From positions 682,001 to 746,000 of the forward strand of contig JACJYC010000004.1 in NCBI GenBank assembly GCA_020636325.1: 64,000 nucleotides of DNA. Direction: 5' to 3'. This document shows positions 35,079 through 44,105 of this stretch, in pieces (the first letter of the stretch is position 1; every line of letters starts with the position of its first letter). The position numbers and the translations under genes were made by a program. Under the pieces are notes generated by a model. The model ran no database searches. It worked only from the letters and a program-made list of their open reading frames with translations, and was not told the origin of the DNA. The stretch comes from Lewinellaceae bacterium. Lineage in GTDB: Bacteria > Bacteroidota > Bacteroidia > Chitinophagales > Saprospiraceae.

Positions 35079-35126
35079 TGCCAGTCCGGTACGCCGGAGA
35101 GCAAATAGATATTTTGACCGTATCTT

Positions 35127-35161
35127 CCCGCAGTTCAGCCCGAGCTGCGGGAATTTTTTTT
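35127..35161 (+). terminator. Rho-independent terminator after groEL
   Basis: Ten-bp stem CCCGCAGTTC/GAGCTGCGGG (one G-U pair), loop AGCCC, then AA and eight T. A textbook terminator about 48 bases past the stop. Confidence 0.85.
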
Positions 35162-35210
35162 GCACCGGTCCTGGAAGGCTGAAACCGGGAAATAATTATT
35201 TCACCGCAGC

Positions 35211-35732
35211 TTATTCAAAAGAGACCAATAACCCGACTTTGCCGCCGTCGCCGATCTCAATGCTGTAGGAAGCGGTTGAGGACCTCGCATTGCCGGGACC
35301 GGATTTGACGGCGTCGTTGTACAACCGCACGGCATTTCGTTTGAATTTTCCCGAAATTACCTGAAAAACGATCCCGCCCGCCAGGCAAACGCCGCCTACC
35401 TGAAGCAGGTCGAAGCCGGCGTCCCGGTTTTGCCGGTAGATCAGCATGCCGCTCAGCAGGAACAGGCTTCCCGCACCGTATCCGACAATGCTGAACTGGT
35501 CGCTCATCATGGCCAGGTTGATCTCATCGTGGGCTCTGGGGTAGTCTTTCATAAACCACTCCATGACCGACAGGTTGAGGGGTTTGCCTTCAAGGAAATA
35601 AGAACGGCTTAGAAAGATCTTTTTTACGGCGATCGTATCTGCTCCGGTCGCCTGTCGCGGGTTGCGTTGGCCGCTTAATCCGGCGGCGCCGCCCAGGAGC
35701 AGGATCAGGAGAAAAAGGGTTCTGGTTTTCAT
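35211..35732 (-). CDS. Secreted/membrane protein coupled to M14 peptidase, unknown
   Basis: A 173-residue protein with a signal peptide (residues 1-21, ending LSGQ), a soluble middle, and two weakly hydrophobic segments (about 80-100 and 107-128). The motif KFKRNAVRLYNDA near residue 137 resembles one often seen at the end of small Bacteroidota membrane proteins. No family can be named. Its ATG overlaps the stop of the upstream peptidase gene by four bases (ATGA), so the two are coupled. Confidence 0.75.
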   Translation of the reverse strand: MKTRTLFLLILLLGGAAGLSGQRNPRQATGADTIAVKKIFLSRSYFLEGKPLNLSVMEWFMKDYPRAHDEINLAMMSDQFSIVGYGAGSLFLLSGMLIYRQNRDAGFDLLQVGGVCLAGGIVFQVISGKFKRNAVRLYNDAVKSGPGNARSSTASYSIEIGDGGKVGLLVSFE

Positions 35733-38338
35733 TTTTTATCATCTTGTTTCGGGGCCTGGGTTTCAGTTGCACCTCCCGAAATGGTGGATCCCAGGAAAAT
35801 GCTGTTGATGAATAAGCGATTGGTGCCGTACCAGAATGCGCGGAAGTTGAGGTTGTCGGCCAGGCAAATGGCCCGTCCTCTGCCCATGCCGCTGACAATG
35901 ACTTCCGCGGACCCTGCCACCTTGCTGATGAGCTTGTTGGGAATGTAGCCGCTGAGCAGGGGGGAAGCGGTATAGACAGCCGGGGTCGCATACGGGTTTT
36001 GAGCCGGTTCGAAGAGCAGGTTGTCGTTCCTGAAAACGGGCATCATTTCCCTTTGTCTGCCGAAGAACAAGGGGTTGGTCAGGTCCGTTTGCACCTGAAA
36101 AATAGACCCCGGAATGCTTCTTGAGCCGAAATCATCCCTCAGGCCGTCGTAGGCTTTTCTTCCTTTTTCGTTTCCGGAATCTGTTTTTCGCACAGCTACA
36201 TTGGCCAGCCCTTTTCCGGCGGCCCATTGAACGGCGCTTCCGGACAGGATGAGGGTGCCTCCGTCGCGCGTCCATCTTTTCAGGTCCTCAAGGGTCCCGT
36301 TGGAGAAGCCGTTATACGACCCGCTGGGCAGGATGATGACGTTGTATTTCCAGATATCCGTCCGGCCCATCTGGTCGGCTTCGATTTTTGTAACCGGAAT
36401 ATCGTACCGCTGATCGAGCAAGTGCCAGGTTTCTCCGGCATCCGCGCTCGAAACGCCGTCGCCGATAACCAGGCAGATCCTTGGTTTGTCCAGCGGGCGG
36501 AAACTGTTGCTGCCCAGGTCAATGCCCTGCGGGGAGAATCCGGTCCCTACAGCCGTGATCTGGACGCCTGCAAAGTTCTGGGCCTCCTGCATGTATTGAA
36601 AAACCATTTCCGGGTCCACAGGCTGGTTCACGGCGGGCACCATCACTGTGCCGCGATCATAACTCTTGCCGTTCAGGGTGAATGTCTCCATGGCCGACTT
36701 GGCCCTGAGTCCTTTTGTGAGGAGGTAATTGACAGCTTTCGGGCCGTAATAATCGTTCCAGTCGATCAGGTAGGCGTAACCGGACCGGCTCACCGGGGCC
36801 AGGTTCCTTTGATCCGTCAGGCCTGTGACTTCCGCCCCCAGGGTACCTGCAACCAGGGATCGCTTACTGAGGGCTCCGTAGGGCAGATCAAACGCCAGGG
36901 GAAGCGTCCAACTGGAGATATCATAGAACAAACTGTCCTCGAAAGTGGTCTGGGTTTCGAATATGGCCCGGATCAACCGGTAATGGGGCTGTTCGAGCGG
37001 CACGATATAGGCGCTGCCGGGTTCAAATGCCTGGGAATTGTCCGCCTTGATCGATTTGCCCAGTTTGTGCACCCTGATATGCTGCCTGCGCAGGATCTCG
37101 ACCAGGTGATTGGTGCGGTTGAAATCCTTGGGATCGCCGAAGATAAAAGCGCCGCGTGCGTCCGATTTGGCTTCCTGTTGTACATCCCGGTAGTAATCCC
37201 GCTGATAGGACAACAGCTGCTGCCTGAGGGCGAGGATGGCTTTATGGGTGGACAATGCGGTCGTCACCTGGTTGCGGATGGTGAAGGCAAAACTGAGCGG
37301 ACCGTTGTCGGTATCCTGGAGGTGGCCCCTGGAGCTGGCCTGTTCGAACAGGATGCCGATACACCCCTGAACGTCGGGGTAGGTTGAGCCCTTGCCGTAG
37401 TAGAAGTCGTCGTAACCTTCGCCGCTGTAATAAAGCGAACCGATCTTGTCGAGGGCTTCCGCGTGGAAATCAGCAATCTTGCCGGTCAGCTCCTGGTTGA
37501 TGGCGGGTGTAAGGGGGTTTACGCGGGTGGATTCGCCCGGCATAAAAAAGAAGGAAGAGTTGGAACCCATCTCATGGTGATCGGTCAGTACGTTGGGGCG
37601 CCAATCCTGAAACAGTTCAACCCGGCCTCTGGATTCCGGGTGTTGTGCGGGCAGCCAATCCCGGTTGAGGTCGAACCAGTAGTGGTTGGTCCGGCCCCGC
37701 GGCCAGGGCTCGTTGTATTCCCTGTCGGAGGGGTCGGAGGTCAGGTTTTTATTCTTATGCTCATTCACCCAGGACGCGAAGCGGTTCAATCCGTCGGGGT
37801 TGAAGCTCGGGTCGAAAATGATGATCGCTTCGTTGAGCAGTTTGTCCAGCTCGGCGCTTTTGCCCGCGGCCAGGTAGTAGGCGACCAAAGGCGCCGCGTT
37901 GGCGCCGCTGGGTTCGTTGCCGTGTATGCTGAAACCCTGGTACAGGACGACAGGCATTTTAGCCGGATCCAGGCTGCCGGAACGGTCGGGGTCGCTCAGT
38001 TGCTGGTGTTGCGCCTTTAGTTCGGCCAGCCGTGCATGGTTGGCGGGGGAAGTGATGGTCAGATAAACCAAAGGCCGTTGTTCATAACTTCTGGCGTATT
38101 CTGTCAGGGTGATCCGGTCTGAAAGCCGGGCCAATTCCCGCATGTAGGTGTATTGTTTGTCGTGGGTCAGGTGCCATTCTCCGATCTGGAAGCCGAAGAA
38201 GGATTCAGGAGTCGGTATGTTTGGATCGTATTCGATATCGGGCAGGTAGTAGGTTATGGGTAGATGGCTGTCCGACTGAGCCTGAAGTGAAATGCAGAAA
38301 GAGATGGAAATGGAGATTAAAGTTAACAGGCGTTTCAT
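35729..38338 (-). CDS. M14-family zinc carboxypeptidase
   Basis: An 869-residue secreted peptidase. After a signal peptide (1-20, ending LQAQ) comes a zinc carboxypeptidase domain (about residues 45-370): HxxE in SIHGNEPSG (His139, Glu142), a later zinc His in LTDHHEMGSN (about 255), and a catalytic Glu in GILFEQASSRG (about 330). The C-terminal half (about 400-850) resembles a class I glutamine amidotransferase-like domain, KPRICLVIGDGVSS and NVIILPSGSYNG. No type IX sorting domain is visible at the C-terminus, which ends in a charged tail. It would trim peptides in the periplasm or outside the cell. Confidence 0.9.
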   Translation of the reverse strand: MKRLLTLISISISFCISLQAQSDSHLPITYYLPDIEYDPNIPTPESFFGFQIGEWHLTHDKQYTYMRELARLSDRITLTEYARSYEQRPLVYLTITSPANHARLAELKAQHQQLSDPDRSGSLDPAKMPVVLYQGFSIHGNEPSGANAAPLVAYYLAAGKSAELDKLLNEAIIIFDPSFNPDGLNRFASWVNEHKNKNLTSDPSDREYNEPWPRGRTNHYWFDLNRDWLPAQHPESRGRVELFQDWRPNVLTDHHEMGSNSSFFFMPGESTRVNPLTPAINQELTGKIADFHAEALDKIGSLYYSGEGYDDFYYGKGSTYPDVQGCIGILFEQASSRGHLQDTDNGPLSFAFTIRNQVTTALSTHKAILALRQQLLSYQRDYYRDVQQEAKSDARGAFIFGDPKDFNRTNHLVEILRRQHIRVHKLGKSIKADNSQAFEPGSAYIVPLEQPHYRLIRAIFETQTTFEDSLFYDISSWTLPLAFDLPYGALSKRSLVAGTLGAEVTGLTDQRNLAPVSRSGYAYLIDWNDYYGPKAVNYLLTKGLRAKSAMETFTLNGKSYDRGTVMVPAVNQPVDPEMVFQYMQEAQNFAGVQITAVGTGFSPQGIDLGSNSFRPLDKPRICLVIGDGVSSADAGETWHLLDQRYDIPVTKIEADQMGRTDIWKYNVIILPSGSYNGFSNGTLEDLKRWTRDGGTLILSGSAVQWAAGKGLANVAVRKTDSGNEKGRKAYDGLRDDFGSRSIPGSIFQVQTDLTNPLFFGRQREMMPVFRNDNLLFEPAQNPYATPAVYTASPLLSGYIPNKLISKVAGSAEVIVSGMGRGRAICLADNLNFRAFWYGTNRLFINSIFLGSTISGGATETQAPKQDDKK

Positions 38339-38494
38339 GGATTTTTGTGTAGTTGTGATTCGATATAGTTCTGGTAAAAATAAGGCTACTCCCTAAATAT
38401 CCAAATGTTTTTTAACAGGAATCAGCAGCTCCTTTTGGGGCGATGGAGGTGAAATTCTGCAAAAAATCAATATTTTTAGGCCAAATTCCAGCAG

Positions 38495-39130
38495 ATGGTC
38501 GAATTGTTTTTCGCTGTTTTGGCAGGACTTTTCTCTGTGGTCAATCCGATTGGGGTGGTTCCGGTTTTCCTGGCCATGACCCCGACGTATACAAAACAGG
38601 AGCGGGCCAAAACGGCCCGGAGCACGGCTATTTATTTTACGCTGATCCTGATCGTCTTCTTTGTTGCCGGCACCTATATCCTGGGGTTTTTCGGCGTCAG
38701 CCTGAGCGCCATGCGGATTGCCGGCGGCATCATCATCCTGTTGTCCGGGTATTCGTTGTTAAGCGGCAAACAGGCCGAAGGGCGGGCGTACGATAAAGCG
38801 GTTGAGGATGAAGCGCTGACCAAACCGGATATTTCCTTTTCTCCGCTCGCTATGCCCCTGCTTTCCGGGCCGGGTTCCATCAGTCTGCTGATCAGCCTTT
38901 TCTCGGAACATCCCGACTGGATCGCCCGCGGCATCATCGTGTCGGTCATTGTTATTAACGGCTTGCTCGTCTTTCTCATCCTTCGCTCGGCGCCCTACCT
39001 TTTCCGCGTTTTGGGTGAAGCCGGCATGCGTGCGCTTTCCAGGATAATGGGCTTCATCGTAATGGCCATCGGCGTGCAGTACATCATCGTAGGTATCGTC
39101 AAGCTCGTCTCCGACCTGCACCCCCATTAA
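38495..39130 (+). CDS. MarC-family integral membrane protein
   Basis: A 211-residue protein with six hydrophobic helices and the family segment VVNPIGVVPVFLAMTP near residue 15, RIAGGIIILLSGYSLL near 75 and PLAMPLLSGPGSISLLI near 120. MarC/UPF0056 proteins have an uncertain transport role. TATTTTTA at 38471, one mismatch from the -7 consensus, is a weak promoter candidate. The gene ends next to a heptamer repeat and converges with rarA. Confidence 0.9.
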   Translation: MVELFFAVLAGLFSVVNPIGVVPVFLAMTPTYTKQERAKTARSTAIYFTLILIVFFVAGTYILGFFGVSLSAMRIAGGIIILLSGYSLLSGKQAEGRAYDKAVEDEALTKPDISFSPLAMPLLSGPGSISLLISLFSEHPDWIARGIIVSVIVINGLLVFLILRSAPYLFRVLGEAGMRALSRIMGFIVMAIGVQYIIVGIVKLVSDLHPH

Positions 39131-39140
39131 CCCCCCCAGT

Positions 39141-39203
39141 CTTTAACCTTTATCCCTTAACCTTTAACCTTTAACCTTTAACCTTCATCCCTTATCCTTC
39201 ACC
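39141..39203. repeat. Degenerate heptamer tandem repeat (CTTTAAC)
   Basis: Nine 7-base units in register: CTTTAAC, CTTTATC, CCTTAAC, three times CTTTAAC, CTTCATC, CCTTATC, CTTCACC. The last units run into the 3' end of rarA on the minus strand and provide its stop and last codons. No spacers, so not CRISPR. Confidence 0.85.
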
Positions 39204-40468
39204 CCATACTTCCCGCCCCACCAACGCGCCATCTGTTCCCGGATCTTCACCTCCGCCGGGTTGTCCTGCGGTTCAAAAAAGGCGGTACCGGAGATGGCCT
39301 CGGGCAGAAATTCCTGGTTGACGAAATTGCCTTTGAAGTCATGGGAATATTGGTAGTTTTTGCCGTAGTCGAGCTTTTTCATCAGGCTCGTCGGGGCGTT
39401 TCTCAGGTGCAGCGGGACCGGTAGGCTGCCGGTTTGCCGCACGCTTTCCTGGGCTTTCCCGATGGCCATATAGGCGGAATTGCTTTTCGGGGAGGTTGCC
39501 AGGTATATGGCGGCCTGGGACAGGATGATCCTGGATTCCGGCCAACCGATCACGTCCACGGCCTGGAAGGCGGTTGTGGCCATCAGCAGGGCATTCGGGT
39601 TGGCCAGTCCGATATCTTCAGAAGCGGCAATGACCATTCTCCTGGCGATAAACCGGGGGTCTTCACCGCCTTCGATCATCCGGGCCAACCAGTAAACGGC
39701 GGCGTTGGGATCGCTCCCGCGGATGGATTTGATGAAAGCGGATGCGATGTCGTAGTGCTGCTCGCCGCCTTTGTCGTATAGCGCCATTTTTTGCTGGATC
39801 CGCTCCGTGACCAATTCGTTGGTGATCACCAAAGGGCCGTCTTCGTCAAAGCTGGCGGCTAATTCCAGTACGTTATACAGTTTTCGGCCGTCGCCGCCGG
39901 AATACATCAGCAGGGCGTCGTATTCCTCGATTATGATCTCCTTTTTCTGCAGGAATTCGTCCTCCCGGACGGCCTTATCCGCCATTTGCCGGAGTTCCTC
40001 TGCGCCCAGCGGTTGCAGGACGTAAACCTGGCAGCGGGACAACAAGGCGGAAATAACCTCAAAGGAAGGGTTTTCGGTAGTGGCGCCGATCAGGGTGACC
40101 ACGCCTTCCTCTACCGCGCCGAGCAGGGAGTCCTGTTGGGCTTTATTGAACCTGTGGATCTCATCGATGAACAGGACCGGGCTGGGGCGATTGAAAAAAT
40201 GCTGGCTTTTCGCCAATTGGATCGTGTCACGTACGTCCTTCACCCCTGAGCTGACGGCGCTCAGGATATGAAACGGCAATTCCAGCTGATGAGCGATGAT
40301 TTTAGCCAGCGTGGTCTTGCCGACACCTGGCGGGCCCCAGAGGATGAAAGAGGGCAACCGGCCCGATTCAATGGCTTTCCGGAGGACGGCGCCCGGCCCT
40401 ACCAGGTGTTTTTGGCCGACATAGTCGTCGAGCGTAGCCGGCCGCATTCTTTCTGCCAATGGCTTCAT
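39185..40468 (-). CDS. rarA: Replication-associated recombination protein A (AAA+ ATPase)
   Basis: A 427-residue AAA+ ATPase of the RarA/MgsA/WRNIP1 family, which acts at stalled forks and binds SSB and gapped DNA. Walker A is GPPGVGKTT (about residue 48), Walker B VLFIDEIHRFNK (about 105), sensor 1 IGATTENPS, and the C-terminal tetramerisation region contains IRGSDPNAAVYWLARMIEGGEDP. Its ATG overlaps the end of the acetoacetyl-CoA synthetase gene by four bases. The stop and the last codons sit in the heptamer repeat. Confidence 0.95.
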   Translation of the reverse strand: MKPLAERMRPATLDDYVGQKHLVGPGAVLRKAIESGRLPSFILWGPPGVGKTTLAKIIAHQLELPFHILSAVSSGVKDVRDTIQLAKSQHFFNRPSPVLFIDEIHRFNKAQQDSLLGAVEEGVVTLIGATTENPSFEVISALLSRCQVYVLQPLGAEELRQMADKAVREDEFLQKKEIIIEEYDALLMYSGGDGRKLYNVLELAASFDEDGPLVITNELVTERIQQKMALYDKGGEQHYDIASAFIKSIRGSDPNAAVYWLARMIEGGEDPRFIARRMVIAASEDIGLANPNALLMATTAFQAVDVIGWPESRIILSQAAIYLATSPKSNSAYMAIGKAQESVRQTGSLPVPLHLRNAPTSLMKKLDYGKNYQYSHDFKGNFVNQEFLPEAISGTAFFEPQDNPAEVKIREQMARWWGGKYGVKDKG

Positions 40469-42453
40469 TTCAGATCTTGCTTTCGTTCCTGGGCAAATTG
40501 CACAAAAAAATCAAGGGACTCCGGGTTTCGCATAGCTCCCGGGTTAGCTGCTTTGCCGATCGGCCAACCCATCAGGATCTTTTTAACCGGCGTTTCCAGT
40601 TTCTTTCCGCTGATGGTAAACGGGATATCCGGCACGGGTATGATCTCGTCGGGCACATGCCTTGGCGAGCACCTGGATTTTAGTAAGGCCCCGATTTCAT
40701 TTTTGAGGGCGTCGTCCAGCCGGTCGTCGGGTTCCAGTTGCACAAATAAGGGCATATAATTCCGCCCGCCGCCCAGTTCCAGGTTCACGATCAGGCTGTC
40801 TTTGATCCGGGGGATCTCATTGAGGGTGTTGTAGATCTCGGCGGTCCCGATCCGGATGCCATGCCGGTTGAGCGTAGCATCCGAACGCCCAGAGATGACG
40901 AGCCCGCCGCGTTCATTGATCGTCACCCAATCGCCGTGACGCCAGACGCCGGGGTACATATCGAAATAACTGTCGTGATACCGGGCTTTGCCGGGGTCAT
41001 TCCAGAAAAACACGGGCATGGAAGGCATGGGTTTGACGATGACCATTTCCCCGACCTCATTCTCCACAGCCTCGCCCTCTTCGTTCCATGCGTACAAGGC
41101 GCAACCCAAAGCCCTGCACTGGATCTCACCTTTGTAAACAGGCTCCCACGGACAACCGCCGACAAAAGCCGTGCAAACATCCGTGCCGCCGCTCATGGAG
41201 CACAGCCACAGATCCTCCTTGATGTCCGAATAACACCAATCAAAAACTTCGGGCGGCAAGGGAGCGCCTGTGGACCCAATGGATCGCAATGCGGACAAAT
41301 CGGCTGCTTGCCCCGGGATCAACCCCCGCTTCATGCAGGCGGTCAGATAGGGTGCGCTGGTGCCGAAATGGTGGACCGGTGCGTTTTCAGCCAGTTTCCA
41401 GAGGACTTCCATGTTGGGAAAGGTCGGGCTGCCGTCGTACAACACAATGGCAGCGCCCGCCAGAAAGGATGCCTGAACAAAATTCCACATCATCCAGCCT
41501 GTGGTGGAATACCAGAAGAAATTCTCGCCGGGTTGCACATCGTTATGGAATGCGAGATACTTGAAATGTTCCAGCAGCATGCCGCCGTGACAATGGGTAA
41601 TGGCTTTCGGAATACCGGTCGTGCCGGAGGAATACAAAACCCAGATGGGATGATCAAAGGGCACCGGTTCGAATTCCAATGGGCCTGAAGCCGTTTTATC
41701 CTGGATTTCGGACCAGATTACACCCTTTTTGACAGAACCGGCATCGGCCTGTTCATGGAGATAGGGCAGGAGCGCTACCTGTTGCAAGGAGGGCATTTCC
41801 TCAGCCAGTTTCCTGATCGTTTCCATCCGGTCATAAGGTTTGCCGTTGTATTGATAACCGTCGGCAGCGAACAACACCTTGGGCTCAATCTGCCTGAACC
41901 GGTCCAGAACGCTGTCGGCCCCGAAATCCGGCGAACAGCTCGACCAGACCGCCCCGATGGAACAAGCGGCCATAAAGGCATAGGTGGCTTCCGGTATATT
42001 GGGCAGGTAGGCGGCTACCGCATCTCCTTTGCCGACCCCGTTAGCTTTCATCCAGGTGGCCAGCTTCGATACATTTTCAAGGACTTCCGCCCAGGAAATG
42101 CTGCGCAAAGGGTGCCTTTCGGATTGAAAGTGGATGGCCGTTTTATCCGGGGCGGCGTGCCGGGTCAGGTGCTCGGCGTAATTCAGGGAGGCGCCTGTAA
42201 ACCACCGCGTGTCCGGCATGGGGTCCGCCGTCATGACCTGCTGGTACGGGGTATGGGATTTGATATCAAAATAAGTCCAGATGCTTTTCCAGAAATCGGC
42301 GGGATGATTAACGGACCATTCCCACAGGTCGGCGTACCGGGTAAAGTTAAGGCCGGGATAGCCCTTGAGCCAGTTGGCGTAATGCGTAAGTCTTGAATTG
42401 GATTTGAATGCCTGATCCGGTTTCCAAAGCATCCGGATTTCTTCTCCCGTCAT
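40465..42453 (-). CDS. Acetoacetyl-CoA synthetase
   Basis: A 662-residue adenylate-forming enzyme that activates acetoacetate to acetoacetyl-CoA, letting the cell use ketone bodies or degraded storage polymer. The family core VLYSSGTTGIPKAITHCHGG, GWMMWNFVQASFLAGA, SMSGGTDVCTAFVGGCP and the C-terminal GRSDATLNRHGIRIGTAEIY are seen, with the catalytic Lys region ISGKKLETPVKKI near the end. Length and the N-terminal WKPDQAFKSNSRLTHY place it with acetoacetyl- rather than acetyl-CoA synthetases. Its stop overlaps the start of rarA (ATGA), an odd pairing. Confidence 0.9.
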   Translation of the reverse strand: MTGEEIRMLWKPDQAFKSNSRLTHYANWLKGYPGLNFTRYADLWEWSVNHPADFWKSIWTYFDIKSHTPYQQVMTADPMPDTRWFTGASLNYAEHLTRHAAPDKTAIHFQSERHPLRSISWAEVLENVSKLATWMKANGVGKGDAVAAYLPNIPEATYAFMAACSIGAVWSSCSPDFGADSVLDRFRQIEPKVLFAADGYQYNGKPYDRMETIRKLAEEMPSLQQVALLPYLHEQADAGSVKKGVIWSEIQDKTASGPLEFEPVPFDHPIWVLYSSGTTGIPKAITHCHGGMLLEHFKYLAFHNDVQPGENFFWYSTTGWMMWNFVQASFLAGAAIVLYDGSPTFPNMEVLWKLAENAPVHHFGTSAPYLTACMKRGLIPGQAADLSALRSIGSTGAPLPPEVFDWCYSDIKEDLWLCSMSGGTDVCTAFVGGCPWEPVYKGEIQCRALGCALYAWNEEGEAVENEVGEMVIVKPMPSMPVFFWNDPGKARYHDSYFDMYPGVWRHGDWVTINERGGLVISGRSDATLNRHGIRIGTAEIYNTLNEIPRIKDSLIVNLELGGGRNYMPLFVQLEPDDRLDDALKNEIGALLKSRCSPRHVPDEIIPVPDIPFTISGKKLETPVKKILMGWPIGKAANPGAMRNPESLDFFVQFAQERKQDLK

Positions 42454-42484
42454 TTGTTTTTCGGTGATTTTATTTGGTAAACAA

Positions 42485-42492
42485 CAAAGTTA
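42485..42492 (-). promoter_or_regulatory. Bacteroidota -7 element, acetoacetyl-CoA synthetase-rarA
   Basis: TAACTTTG on the minus strand, 31 bases before the ATG at 42453. Confidence 0.5.
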
Positions 42493-42565
42493 AGCCTTTA
42501 GGTCCGGATTTTTCCGGTTTTATTGGAAGGCGCAAAGGCATGAACAAGTTCCGTTGAATTTACCT

Positions 42566-42573
42566 TATTTTTG
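42566..42573 (+). promoter_or_regulatory. Bacteroidota -7 element, accC
   Basis: TATTTTTG, 26 bases before the ATG at 42600. Confidence 0.55.
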
Positions 42574-42599
42574 CCCTTCCTGACCAAAAACGCCGGAAT

Positions 42600-44069
42600 A
42601 TGGAAAAGATCCTTGTAGCCAACCGGGGCGAAATTGCCCTTCGGGTAATGCGAACGGCCAAAAAAATGGGCATTCGGACGGTAGCCGTTTATTCGGAAAT
42701 CGACCGGGACGCTCCACACGTCCGCTTTGCCGACGAAGCCGTATTGCTGGGGCCGCCGCCCTCCGGACAATCCTACCTCAAGGGCGACCTGATCATCGAT
42801 GCGGCCAAAAAACTCGCTGTTGACGGCATTCATCCGGGATACGGGTTCCTGAGCGAGAATGCAGGCTTTGCCGAAGCGACGGAAAAGGCCGGGATCACTT
42901 TTATCGGACCAAGCCCCTACGCGATCGAGATCATGGGCAGCAAGCTGGCGGCCAAGGAGGCGGTGAAGAAATACGGCATTCCGATGGTGCCCGGTACGGA
43001 AGAACCGGTGACCGACCTGACCACCGCCAAAAAGATCGCTGCCGATGTCGGATATCCTATCCTGATCAAGGCTTCGGCCGGCGGCGGCGGCAAGGGAATG
43101 CGGATCGTGGAAAAGGAATCCGATCTCGGCGAGCAGATGGAACGCGCCGTCAGCGAGGCCGTCAGCGCTTTTGGAGACGGCGCCGTATTCATCGAAAAGT
43201 ACATTACTTCACCCCGCCATATCGAGATCCAGGTGCTGGCCGATCAGCACGGTCATACTGTCCACCTGTTCGAGCGGGAATGCAGCGTTCAGCGGCGCCA
43301 TCAAAAAGTGGTGGAGGAAGCGCCCTCCTCTGTTTTGACGCCGGAAGTGCGCGCAGCTATGGGAGCAGCTGCCGTCAAGGTGGCCGAAGCCTGCAGTTAT
43401 ACCGGCGCGGGCACGGTGGAATTCCTGGTGGACAGCGACCTGAATTTCTATTTTCTGGAAATGAACACCCGCCTGCAGGTGGAACATCCGGTGACCGAAT
43501 GGATCACAGGGCTGGATCTGGTAGAGCAACAGATCCGGATTGCCAGAGGAGAGCCGTTGGCCTTTCAACAGGATGAGCTGAAGATAAACGGCCATGCCCT
43601 CGAATTGCGCGTTTACGCTGAAGACCCCATGAACCAGTTTCTGCCCAGCATCGGCAAACTAACCGTTTACCGGAAACCGGAAGGCGACCACGTCAGGGTG
43701 GATGACGGCTACGAGGCCGGGATGGACATCCCCATCTATTACGATCCGCTCATCGCCAAGTTGGTCACCTGGGGAGAGCATCGTACGGCAGCCATCGAAC
43801 GCATGATCCGGGCCATCGAGGATTACCGCATCGAAGGCGTATCTACGACGCTGCCGTTCGGGCGATTCGTTTGCAAACACCCCGCTTTCGTTTCCGGCGA
43901 TTTTGATACGCGCTTCGTCCAGTTGTACTTTACGCCCGAAAAAGTAAAAGAAGAAAACGCAACGGCGGCTGAGCTCGCGGCGCAGCTAGCGCTTCATCTG
44001 TATCAGCGGGACGTGAAAAAATTGCAGGCGCCGGTCCACCGGAGCAATCCATGGTGGAAAAGCCATTAG
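42600..44069 (+). CDS. accC: Biotin carboxylase subunit of an acyl-CoA carboxylase
   Basis: A 489-residue biotin carboxylase that carboxylates carrier-bound biotin with ATP and bicarbonate. Motifs: KILVANRGEIALRV at the N-terminus, the ATP-grasp loop KASAGGGGKGMR (about residue 160), ERECSVQRRHQKVVEEAPS and the catalytic EMNTRLQVEHPVTE (about 287-300). It ends with a 40-residue extension (EENATAAELAAQLALHLYQ) but no biotinyl domain. No carrier or carboxyltransferase gene is adjacent, so it may serve acetyl-CoA or propionyl-CoA carboxylase encoded elsewhere. Confidence 0.92.
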   Translation: MEKILVANRGEIALRVMRTAKKMGIRTVAVYSEIDRDAPHVRFADEAVLLGPPPSGQSYLKGDLIIDAAKKLAVDGIHPGYGFLSENAGFAEATEKAGITFIGPSPYAIEIMGSKLAAKEAVKKYGIPMVPGTEEPVTDLTTAKKIAADVGYPILIKASAGGGGKGMRIVEKESDLGEQMERAVSEAVSAFGDGAVFIEKYITSPRHIEIQVLADQHGHTVHLFERECSVQRRHQKVVEEAPSSVLTPEVRAAMGAAAVKVAEACSYTGAGTVEFLVDSDLNFYFLEMNTRLQVEHPVTEWITGLDLVEQQIRIARGEPLAFQQDELKINGHALELRVYAEDPMNQFLPSIGKLTVYRKPEGDHVRVDDGYEAGMDIPIYYDPLIAKLVTWGEHRTAAIERMIRAIEDYRIEGVSTTLPFGRFVCKHPAFVSGDFDTRFVQLYFTPEKVKEENATAAELAAQLALHLYQRDVKKLQAPVHRSNPWWKSH

Positions 44070-44071
44070 AT

Positions 44072-44105
44072 TGATGATTGATGATTACATGATTGACGAT
44101 TGTTG
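44072..44105. repeat. Short degenerate heptamer repeat (TTGATGA)
   Basis: Units TTGATGA, TTGATGA, TTACATGA and TTGACGA at the convergent junction of accC and the toroid-fold gene. The units supply the last codons (QSSIM) and stop of the minus-strand gene. Confidence 0.6.

Noticed and set aside
34038..35165. 375-codon frame antisense to groEL
   Set aside because: The groEL frame is fully supported; the antisense frame is a composition shadow.
35729..35850. Type IX sorting domain at the end of the M14 peptidase
   Set aside because: The C-terminus is charged and lacks the typical beta-strand pattern.
36227..37387. 386-codon frame antisense to the M14 peptidase gene
   Set aside because: Peptidase motifs lie on the minus strand and the antisense frame has no recognisable features.
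39141..39203. Heptamer tract as CRISPR or telomere
   Set aside because: No spacers and only nine units; simple tandem repeat in a gene junction.
42600..44069. accC as pyruvate carboxylase or as a fused acyl-CoA carboxylase
   Set aside because: There is no biotinyl or carboxyltransferase domain after the biotin carboxylase part.
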